From NCBI GenBank assembly GCA_963169475.1, contig CAUJFT010000279.1, positions 1-6,271 on the forward strand: a stretch of 6,271 nucleotides of DNA. Reading direction: 5' to 3'. Origin of the DNA: Bacteroidota bacterium. GTDB lineage: Bacteria > Bacteroidota > Bacteroidia > J057. Of the stretch, positions 1 through 4,716 are shown in pieces; the stretch's first letter is position 1, and every line of letters starts with the position of its first letter. The notes under the pieces were generated by a model, which worked only from the letters and a program-made list of their open reading frames with translations, was not told the DNA's origin and ran no database searches. A program made the translations under genes and the position numbers.

Positions 1-222
1 TACTGCTGTTGGTTCTTCGAGGTTCATCAGCTGCTCTTGACCAAAGTGCAGTGTTTTGACTAAATTTCCGCTGGGATAGTTGAGCAATGAGACGGTTTCT
101 CTATTGGCAACAGCGGGAGCATATTTTTCGGGGAGCAGGCAACTACACGCATAATAGCCCTGCGCTCCAGCTAAATGAGAGAGGGTAATAAGTATTCCAA
201 AGAGTATTTTTTTTATATCCAT
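1..222 (-). CDS. Exported protein, N-terminal part only (possible beta-propeller / S9 peptidase-like)
   Basis: The frame is open for 74 codons from the ATG at 220-222 to the left edge, so only the N-terminus is present. Residues 1-20 form a typical signal peptide: a charged start (MDIKK), a hydrophobic core (ILFGILITL) and an AGA|QG site for signal peptidase I, so the product is exported to the periplasm or beyond. The mature part has two close cysteines (C26, C28). Its segment around residues 33-62 (EKYAPAVANRETVSLLNYPSGNLVKTL) reads like the first propeller blade of DPP IV-type S9 peptidases, where an 'x-Y-x-S/P-G-K/N-x-V-x-T-L' strand pattern is common. That similarity is by eye and tentative; another beta-propeller or an unrelated secreted protein is equally possible. 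A weak promoter-like element (TTACTTTG on the minus strand, 264-271) lies about 40 bases upstream of the start. No Shine-Dalgarno sequence is seen. Confidence 0.8.
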   Translation of the reverse strand, partial: MDIKKILFGILITLSHLAGAQGYYACSCLLPEKYAPAVANRETVSLLNYPSGNLVKTLHFGQEQLMNLEEPTAV

Positions 223-357
223 TTAATATTTTCTTTTTTTCTATAAAAGAAAGATTTTCCTTGCAAAGTAAATAAATTACAATGAGAAAAAGAAAACCTA
301 TGGTTGATTTTTTAGAAAAACAAAATTTATTTTGTGGTGGTAGTAAATAAAGTCCCT

Positions 358-381
358 CGTAATGTTAAACAAAACATTACG
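358..381. repeat. Perfect 9-bp inverted repeat with 6-base loop
   Basis: CGTAATGTT (358-366) and AACATTACG (373-381) are exact reverse complements around the loop AAACAA. On the plus strand the hairpin is followed by TTTGTTATAT, which is only a poor U-tract, and it starts 8 bases after the stop of the 22-codon ORF at 282-350. It could be a weak terminator of a plus-strand transcript or a palindromic binding site for a dimeric regulator. The sequence alone does not decide. Confidence 0.55.
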
Positions 382-539
382 TTTGTTATATCCCCTCCTT
401 ATTAACCCTCAAAAAACAAATCTAGTAGGGAAATGCGATATATTCAAAAACTGCTGGGTAGAGTAATTATAACTCCTAATTATTTATGAATTACAAAGAA
501 AAACAATATTGTTTACTTTATGTTACTTAAAGAACACAA

Positions 540-579
540 AAAAAGGGGTACGAAAATATTCTCTTTCGTCTCCCTTTTT
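540..579 (-). terminator. Intrinsic terminator after the 96-residue protein gene
   Basis: Arms 540-555 and 564-579 pair over 16 positions with two adjacent imperfect pairs (548/571 and 549/570), around an 8-base loop. Read on the minus strand, the A-rich side comes first and the stem ends in CCCC followed by a run of T, as in a rho-independent terminator. It starts 16 bases past the stop codon at 596, so it most likely ends transcription of that gene. On the plus strand it is also T-rich after the stem, but no plus-strand gene clearly feeds into it. Confidence 0.7.
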
Positions 580-595
580 CTTTGAAAGAAAAACA

Positions 596-886
596 CTACA
601 TTCTGCTTATAGAAATAATACAATGAATAGGGATAAATATCCCTGATTTTAGGCTTACAAATTCATCACTCACATTCCAGATTGTGGTATGTACCTCTCT
701 GATTCCATCTTGAGAAGCGAATACAATCCGTACCTTTCCTTTGTACTCATTACCTAACCTGCACGCCTCCTCCAAAGTTCTTTGGCGTTCAGCTATCAAC
801 TTTTGATTTTCGAGGACATCTCCTTTTGGGAATCGCATACCCGCGATACTATCCTTATCAATTACAATAAAACCTGAATTTTGCAT
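596..886 (-). CDS. Conserved hypothetical protein, 96 aa, probable small beta-barrel
   Basis: This is a small cytoplasmic protein without signal peptide or membrane segment. Residues 1-22 begin with a short strand (FIVIDKDSI). Residues 23-48 are a charged helix (LENQKLIAERQRTLEEACRL). Residues 50-94 look like a run of beta-strands: KVRIVFAS, a turn QDGIR, EVHTTIWNV, FVSLKSG, and IPIHCIISI. The strand pattern, ending in 'I-P-I-x-x-I-x-x-I', resembles small Sm/Rof-like or SH3-like barrels that bind RNA or protein. I recall similar short proteins of unknown function in Flavobacteriia and related Bacteroidota, but the fold is inferred by eye. The ATG at 886 is preferred because the next one (residue 17) would remove the first strand. 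The gene lies 110 bases downstream of the helix-turn-helix gene on the same strand and is followed by a terminator, so the two may share a transcript. Confidence 0.8.
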   Translation of the reverse strand: MQNSGFIVIDKDSIAGMRFPKGDVLENQKLIAERQRTLEEACRLGNEYKGKVRIVFASQDGIREVHTTIWNVSDEFVSLKSGIFIPIHCIISISRM

Positions 887-996
887 AACGTTTTTAAGAA
901 TTACATTCAGTATTAAATAATATACAAAAAACTAAATGCTTCACTTTTTCTGTATGAAAACCATTTAGAAATATTTTCTTACAACCCTTAATAAAC

Positions 997-1242
997 TTAT
1001 CGCTTACCTTCAATTATTTCTATTGCAAGATTATAGATAGTTTCGTCATCTAACTTCACAAAGTCTCCATAGGGATTAGATTCAATATGAATACTCATAG
1101 ATTCTCCGGTCTTAAAATGGTCCCCTCCGAAGTAGTTTCTTACCGTATCATCGCTGACTCCCAATATTTCTGCGATTTTGTGTACGCCACCGACAGGAAG
1201 CCGGTCTTTTACGTCTCTAAGTTCTTGAAATGTAATCGTCAT
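997..1242 (-). CDS. Small helix-turn-helix DNA-binding protein, 81 aa
   Basis: Residues 20-39 (VHKIAEILGVSDDTVRNYFGG) form a clear helix-turn-helix: 'K-I-A-E-x-L-G-V-S-x-x-T-V-R-N-Y' has the alanine, the glycine turn and the serine-initiated recognition helix expected of the fold. A short N-terminal helix (TFQELRDVKDRLP) comes before it. After it is an acidic tail that includes IHIESNPYGDFVKLDDETIYNLAIEII, probably two strands and a helix used for dimerisation. No ligand or metal domain is present. The layout resembles small DNA-binding proteins I associate with Bacteroidota; targets are unknown. The start at 1242 is the first ATG and leaves the N-terminal helix intact. The gene is preceded by an unusually long non-coding stretch with a candidate promoter (1457-1488) and inverted repeats. 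Autoregulation is plausible but only inferred. It may be co-transcribed with the 96-residue gene downstream. Confidence 0.85.
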   Translation of the reverse strand: MTITFQELRDVKDRLPVGGVHKIAEILGVSDDTVRNYFGGDHFKTGESMSIHIESNPYGDFVKLDDETIYNLAIEIIEGKR

Positions 1243-1328
1243 TGTTTTAGATTATTATGTATTTAACAGTAAGTAAAAAAACGTGTATCTATTCTATTCT
1301 CATTTTACCCTAAGCCTGACATTTTTTT

Positions 1329-1419
1329 ACACGATTAAATCATAACAATACGTCTTTATTTCGTCATAAACTTTATCGTGTCAAAATATAAAAAATCAGC
1401 TTTTTCATTTTATGATTTA
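1329..1419 (-). repeat. Interlocked inverted repeats in the leader of the HTH gene
   Basis: Two exact inverted repeats cross each other: 1329-1335 with 1375-1381 (7 bp, containing C and G pairs) and 1336-1345 with 1410-1419 (10 bp, AT-rich). The inner arms abut at 1335/1336. As RNA they would be either alternative hairpins or a pseudoknot-like fold. They lie about 90-180 bases upstream of the ATG of the helix-turn-helix gene. AT-rich DNA makes such matches less surprising, so a function is not established. Confidence 0.4.
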
Positions 1420-1456
1420 CAAATAGGTATGTAATAAGACCAGAAAAACCACTCTA

Positions 1457-1488
1457 CAAATATTAAAATAATATCTATCAAAACCAAA
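1457..1488 (-). promoter_or_regulatory. Candidate Bacteroidota promoter (TTTG, 20 bases, AATATTTG)
   Basis: On the minus strand TTTG (1488-1485) is followed after 20 bases by AATATTTG (1464-1457), which differs from the Bacteroidota -7 consensus TAnnTTTG at one base. The spacing fits the known 19-21 range. It would drive the helix-turn-helix gene with a leader of roughly 200 bases. The palindrome TTTCCGGAAA sits 3 bases upstream of the -33 element and could be an operator. The assignment rests on a short match in AT-rich DNA. Confidence 0.3.
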
Positions 1489-1491
1489 TGC

Positions 1492-1501
1492 TTTCCGGAA
1501 A
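1492..1501. promoter_or_regulatory. Perfect 10-bp palindrome TTTCCGGAAA
   Basis: The 10 bases are self-complementary and contain CCGG in an otherwise strongly AT-rich stretch. The palindrome lies immediately upstream of the candidate promoter at 1457-1488 (minus), a position suited to an operator or activator site. It has no loop, so it is not a terminator. Confidence 0.3.
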
Positions 1502-1550
1502 TTTAATTTATATTAAAAAATATTAGAAAAAAATAACCTTGTATTTTTGC

Positions 1551-2426
1551 TTATAACGGGCGAATGTGCATAATTTTAATCTTATCAAAACGCAAAAACT
1601 GGCGGGAGGGCGTTTTTAGGTCGGAAATAGGAAAGGAAAATAAACTAATAATATCGTGATTAGATATTGCATCAAAATCACATACAAGCACACGGAGAGT
1701 ATCACCACTCACATAATTAAATATGGGTGTTGTATCTTTTCGGCAGTAATCCACCGAATTTTTGCAAGAAAGAGAGGTAAATATTTTGTAGTTTCCTAAA
1801 TATGCTTCCCAAAAAATATCTGGATACCCTGACCCCCAGAGTACGCTAAAATCCATTTGAGAGGGGTCATATTTTGTAGTATCTGTTTGTAATTTTTCAA
1901 GAACCAGTGCGTTAGAAAGGATTTCAGGCATTTGAAATACAGACGATACCAAAACCTGGGCATCAAATTTCCGAACCTCCTGCCTGACAGAATCAGCCGG
2001 AAAATACACACTTCCTCTTATTTCAAGGCGTATAATATTACTTCCTTTGTTCAAAGCGGCTAATTGATGAAAGGGAACAAAAATTTTTTTGTATCCGGAG
2101 AGTTTAGTAAAAAATGTATCTGCAATTAATGTTTTGTTATTAGGAAGTACTTTATAGATGATTTCATATTTGGCGTTTGGGTTTTTGGTCTCGAAGTCCG
2201 AAGGCAAATCCAAAGAAAAGCCAATTGACACTCCGTTTGCTCCGTTTTCCCAAGCATTCTCCTCTAACATAAATTTATTCATTTTAGTAGAAGTCGGAAA
2301 TAGGGTCTTTTCCACTTTCATGGGTTTTTCTATCGTACTATTTGAAACGGAGTGAGAGCAGGAAGGACATAGTACTCCCAAAAGGATAGCACTCAATATC
2401 AACAAAAAAGAAATCGTTTTAGTCAT
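1551..2426 (-). CDS. Putative lipoprotein with a C2-like C-terminal domain, 291 aa
   Basis: Residues 1-23 are a lipoprotein-type signal (TKTISFLLILSAILLGVLC, then PSC), with Cys23 the probable lipidated residue. The -3 position is Cys rather than Leu/Ala, so the lipobox is not ideal. A linker and a beta-rich middle part (about 50-165) follow. Residues 192-270 have the look of a C2 domain. GYPDIFWEAYLGN (200-212) matches the 'S-D-P-Y-V-x-V' strand-loop with Asp203. SGDTLRVLVCDFDAISNHD (240-258) matches the 'D-x-L-x-V-x-V-x-D-x-D-x-x-x-x-D-D' strand-loop with Asp250, Asp252 and Asp258, the positions that bind Ca2+ in classical C2 domains. FSFPISDL closes it. The function is unknown; a calcium- or lipid-dependent role at the envelope is an inference. 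It is the last gene of the operon, starting 9 bases after the preceding stop with AGAGG 4 bases before the ATG, an unusually Shine-Dalgarno-like site for this phylum. Confidence 0.75.
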   Translation of the reverse strand: MTKTISFLLILSAILLGVLCPSCSHSVSNSTIEKPMKVEKTLFPTSTKMNKFMLEENAWENGANGVSIGFSLDLPSDFETKNPNAKYEIIYKVLPNNKTLIADTFFTKLSGYKKIFVPFHQLAALNKGSNIIRLEIRGSVYFPADSVRQEVRKFDAQVLVSSVFQMPEILSNALVLEKLQTDTTKYDPSQMDFSVLWGSGYPDIFWEAYLGNYKIFTSLSCKNSVDYCRKDTTPIFNYVSGDTLRVLVCDFDAISNHDIISLFSFPISDLKTPSRQFLRFDKIKIMHIRPL

Positions 2427-2435
2427 ACAACCTCT

Positions 2436-2954
2436 TTATTTTGGGTCTGAAACCGGTCTTTCCGTCTCCTCCTTTTTTGCCTCCGAAGAAGAAGGAAGCA
2501 CCTCCGTTTTTTTTTCCTCTATTTTAGGACTTTCTTTAATGGAAGGAACTGATGGATTTGATGATTTTACGTTATCCTTCGGCTTTGGTTTGGTTGGAAT
2601 AGGAGGAGAAACTGCTACCTTGGGTAATTTACCCTTCACTATAGAGTCCGATTTAGGTAGAATCTGAACCATATTATCTTCCTCACAAGAATCCGTATTC
2701 TGGATAGGTTTTACTTTGCGTAAATCAGGACTTAATGTAGGAAATATTATCAGTGGTTGTTTTTTTATACTCTCCGAAGCCGTAGAGTCGTGATTAATAC
2801 TTTTTAATTTTTCCATTACATAGACCGCCAATAGAGAATCATCTTTATAGATAGAATCCCTAACTTGGCGGCTTTGAGGACTTTCCACGGAACTACACCC
2901 CCATAATACAATCAAGAGCGTAATCAGGAAAGCGGGACTTGTTTTAATGTACAT
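2436..2954 (-). CDS. Putative lipoprotein with Pro/Lys/Ser/Glu-rich tail, 172 aa
   Basis: Residues 1-20 form a lipoprotein signal peptide: MYIKTSPAFLITLLIV followed by LWGC, with Cys20 as the lipidation site. There is no recognisable enzymatic domain. Residues 30-52 (QVRDSIYKDDSLLAVYVMEKLKS) may form a helix. The stretch after residue 110 is low-complexity and rich in Pro, Lys, Ser and Glu (SPPIPTKPKPK, PKIEEKKTE, SSSEAKKEE), typical of an extended spacer that crosses the periplasm or contacts the cell wall. The start must be at 2954: it is the only ATG that includes the signal peptide, and the next one is residue 47. That puts the start 31 bases inside the marC-like gene in another frame, so the two are probably translationally coupled. 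The 291-residue lipoprotein follows after 9 bases. I do not recognise a family. Confidence 0.8.
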   Translation of the reverse strand: MYIKTSPAFLITLLIVLWGCSSVESPQSRQVRDSIYKDDSLLAVYVMEKLKSINHDSTASESIKKQPLIIFPTLSPDLRKVKPIQNTDSCEEDNMVQILPKSDSIVKGKLPKVAVSPPIPTKPKPKDNVKSSNPSVPSIKESPKIEEKKTEVLPSSSEAKKEETERPVSDPK

Positions 2955-3565
2955 GCCAATTCGTAAAAATGTTCGATAACTGTTGCCAATTGCGTTTTGA
3001 ATAACTTTATGGCAATTGCCAGCAAAATTACACCAAAAACTTTACGTAATACATTAATCCCTCCATTTCCTAATAATCTTTCTATGGGATCAGTAAGATT
3101 AAGTACTATAAATACGACCACCAAATTAATCACCACTGCTGGTATAATCTCATAATATACATCATAAGAAGCCCTTAATGCAATCAGTGTCGTCATAGTT
3201 CCGGTACCTGCTATCAGCGGAAATGCCAATGGTACAATGCTCCCAGCTGCCGAATCCCCCTCTTCGGTTTTAAAAAATCTCCGATTTAGTATCATCTCTA
3301 ATCCTATGATAAAAATCACAATCCCCCCTGCCATTGCAAACGAAGCAATGTCTAAGCCTATCATTGCTAACATTCTCTCTCCCAGAAATAAAAAGGCAAT
3401 CATTATCACAAAAGAAACAATTGTTGCCTTGAAGGATTCTATTTTACCCATCTTCCTTTTTAAGTCTATAATAATGGGGATTGAGCCTAATACGTCAATC
3501 ACCGCAAATAGGGTAAGGCTTACTGTCAATATGTTATTTACGACTTCGGTGAACGATTTTACCAT
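2924..3565 (-). CDS. MarC family (UPF0056) inner-membrane protein, 213 aa
   Basis: This is a multi-pass membrane protein with about six hydrophobic segments, near residues 11-33, 47-65, 68-93, 110-130, 138-157 and 172-190. Length and layout fit the MarC/UPF0056 family. The family's first motif appears as IDVLGSIP (23-30), where other members have D-P-x-G-x-x-P. The second appears as PLAFPLIAGTGTMTTL (112-127), where many members have A-G-P-G. The C-terminal GINVLRKVFGVILLAIAIK (169-187) also fits. The two replaced prolines (V25, T121) look like a subfamily trait rather than damage. The original link of MarC to multiple antibiotic resistance in E. coli was later questioned, and the substrate is unknown. 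It is the first gene of a minus-strand operon with two lipoprotein genes. Its last ten codons overlap the next gene. No strong promoter was recognised in the 3566-3800 region upstream. Confidence 0.9.
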   Translation of the reverse strand: MVKSFTEVVNNILTVSLTLFAVIDVLGSIPIIIDLKRKMGKIESFKATIVSFVIMIAFLFLGERMLAMIGLDIASFAMAGGIVIFIIGLEMILNRRFFKTEEGDSAAGSIVPLAFPLIAGTGTMTTLIALRASYDVYYEIIPAVVINLVVVFIVLNLTDPIERLLGNGGINVLRKVFGVILLAIAIKLFKTQLATVIEHFYELACTLKQVPLS

Positions 3566-3769
3566 ATTCTAATACATTTTAATGTTTCTCTAATATAATT
3601 TTAATTTTTTATATCGCCATAGCAAATACTATGCTAAATTTTATTTTACTGAAAAAAAGGCAGACTTTTTCCATATATTCCTAAAATAGGCTTGTATCGG
3701 GCTTTTTTATACTGCTTTTAGTCAAAATACCAATGTTCATGACAACATAAGCATTGAAATGATTAAAGT

Positions 3770-3839
3770 AGGGGTTGTTTTATTGTAAACTAATTTAGTT
3801 TTATTGGTTTCTTTGGACGACTCCCAAACGCCAACCCCT
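3770..3839. repeat. Nested inverted repeats, possible structured RNA
   Basis: AGGGGTTG (3770-3777) is the exact reverse complement of CAACCCCT (3832-3839). Inside lie a 15-base near-palindrome AAACTAA-T-TTAGTTT (3787-3801) and a small hairpin TTTGG / CCAAA (3812-3816 / 3824-3828). Together they could form a branched structure in RNA. The G/C-rich outer stem stands out from the AT-rich surroundings. No known family is recognised. Confidence 0.35.
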
Positions 3840-3917
3840 CAATCTAAATTTTACTTTTATCGATATCCTGTACTAAAATGCAATTTATGATAGAAACCAA
3901 TTTAGTTTTATTAGTTT
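3787..3917. repeat. 24-bp motif present twice, 107 bases apart
   Basis: Positions 3787-3810 and 3894-3917 are identical at 22 of 24 bases (differences at 3791/3898 and 3806/3913). Each copy is built from three heptamers: AAACYAA, one base, TTAGTTT, two bases, TTRGTTT. The second and third are reverse complements of the first. The arrangement, six half-sites in two clusters, looks like a binding array for a regulator. With only two copies it is not a CRISPR or satellite array. Confidence 0.55.
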
Positions 3918-4153
3918 TTTATCACCGCATACACCCAGTTACTACCGCTATTTTGCTCATACAAAAACAGCGATATAAGGGAGAGGATATACTTTGCTAT
4001 AATTTCCTAATAGCCCTCACGGAAATAAATCCCCTTGCATAATCATTAATCACTTTGTATATTTACAAAAAATTTAGGCTATCGCCAATAACTGATGTAC
4101 ACATTTGGAAAATTATATCCAACGAACAAGGACAACAATTTTAACAAAAAAAT

Positions 4154-4672
4154 ATGACAATAGAGCAAGTATTTCAAGACAAAACACTAAAAGCAAAAGG
4201 AATAGTTTCGACAATAGGCGAAGGATTGATTAACGGGGAATTGCCTTTGGAAGTAGTAATGGCCTACGCTGAAAAACAAAAGGCTACCGATAAAGCAACT
4301 TGTATTGAAGCCATAGAATATGCTACCAAGAAAATTCCAACCATTGCTAACGAAAGTCTATTGGATTATGTAACCCAAGCATTAACTGACGACGCGCCAA
4401 GAGTCAAGTGGGAAAGTGCCAAAGTCATCGGAAACATCGCAAAACTATTCGCAACACAACTCGACAAAACAATAGAAAACCTTTTATTGAACGCTAAACA
4501 CCCAGGTACAGTAGTTCGTTGGGCAATCGCTTATGCCCTGTCTGAAATTTTGAAACTAAAGAGGGAGCATAACAAAATATTATTGCCAAAATTAGGAATA
4601 CTTTGCGAAACGGAAGAAGACAATGGGGTGAAGAAAAAATATCTTGACGCAATAAAAAAAGTGAAGAAATAA
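4154..4672 (+). CDS. HEAT-repeat protein, 172 aa
   Basis: The protein is all-helical, cytoplasmic and without signal peptide or membrane segment. Residues 66-100 (LLDYVTQALTDDAPRVKWESAKVIGNIAKLF) and 103-135 (LDKTIENLL, then GTVVRWAIAYALSEILKL) each match the two-helix HEAT pattern 'L-x-D-x-x-P-x-V-R-x-x-A-x-x-L-G-x-I'. The 'GTVVRWAIAYALSEI' element is especially clear. The first 60 residues are likely helical repeats of a more degenerate kind, and the tail is Lys-rich. HEAT proteins are usually scaffolds for protein-protein contacts; no enzyme motif is seen and the partner is unknown. Similar stand-alone proteins of this size are, as far as I recall, found in Bacteroidota. It is the only clear plus-strand gene in the window and lies convergent to mutA with a 44-base gap. 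Asp codons favour GAC (6 of 8), which hints at a different origin but is a small sample. Confidence 0.85.
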   Translation: MTIEQVFQDKTLKAKGIVSTIGEGLINGELPLEVVMAYAEKQKATDKATCIEAIEYATKKIPTIANESLLDYVTQALTDDAPRVKWESAKVIGNIAKLFATQLDKTIENLLLNAKHPGTVVRWAIAYALSEILKLKREHNKILLPKLGILCETEEDNGVKKKYLDAIKKVKK

Positions 4673-4716
4673 AAATACCTCTATCTTTAGATGATACCTA
4701 AACCGCTTTGTAATAC

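Larger units (their letters stand above)
223..595. other. Intergenic region with a tiny ORF, a hairpin and a terminator
   Basis: This AT-rich gap of 373 bases lies between the exported protein gene and the 96-residue gene. It holds three things: a possible 22-codon ORF on the plus strand (282-350), a perfect 9-bp inverted repeat with a 6-base loop (358-381), and the hairpin terminator of the gene to the right (540-579). A second plus-strand mini-ORF of 18 codons (about 434-490) looks like chance. No tRNA or other known RNA was recognised. Confidence 0.6.
1243..1550. other. Intergenic/leader region with inverted repeats, 308 bases
   Basis: This stretch separates the helix-turn-helix gene from the end of the marC-lipoprotein operon. 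It holds a candidate minus-strand promoter (1457-1488), a perfect 10-bp palindrome TTTCCGGAAA (1492-1501), an exact 7-bp inverted repeat ACACGAT / ATCGTGT (1329-1335 / 1375-1381) and an exact 10-bp inverted repeat TAAATCATAA / TTATGATTTA (1336-1345 / 1410-1419). No ORF of note and no convincing terminator for the gene ending at 1551 were seen. Confidence 0.55.
3566..4153. other. Long intergenic region between divergent genes, 588 bases
   Basis: The marC-like operon leaves this gap to the left and the HEAT-repeat gene to the right, so promoters for both should be here. No clear TAnnTTTG promoter was found for either. The nearest candidates are AGTATTTG on the minus strand at 3623-3630 (weak), which sits inside the short inverted repeat CATAG / CTATG (3618-3622 / 3629-3633), and TCACTTTG on the plus strand at about 4050. 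The middle holds the 24-bp motif in two copies (3787-3810, 3894-3917), a long-range stem (3770-3777 with 3832-3839) and a small hairpin (3946-3972). No ORF, tRNA or known RNA family was recognised. Confidence 0.6.

Noticed and set aside
434..490. 18-codon plus-strand ORF (MRYIQKLLG...)
   Set aside because: It is too short to support on sequence alone, has no start signal and no adjacent hairpin, and such ORFs are expected by chance in AT-rich gaps.
1796..2011. 71-codon minus-strand ORF inside the lipoprotein gene
   Set aside because: It is an out-of-frame reading of the 291-residue lipoprotein gene, with no motif or plausible start signal.
2158..2355. 65-codon plus-strand ORF
   Set aside because: It is antisense to the 291-residue lipoprotein gene, has no start context, and shows no recognisable protein pattern.
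3237..3572. 111-codon plus-strand ORF
   Set aside because: It lies almost wholly antisense to the MarC-like gene, whose motifs and membrane segments are convincing. The reading is a complement shadow rich in Ile, Ser and Asn with no family features.
3787..3917. CRISPR array or direct-repeat mobile element
   Set aside because: There are only two copies, separated by 83 bases, with no further repeats and no cas or transposase gene.
3946..3972. Small hairpin read as a terminator
   Set aside because: The stem is only 4 + 5 bp with an internal loop and no T-tract on either strand, and it does not follow a gene.
4050..4153. Integron attC-like or attachment site upstream of the HEAT gene
   Set aside because: A heptamer fitting RYYYAAC (ATCCAAC) is present, but there is no matching partner site, no characteristic folded arms and no integrase in the window.
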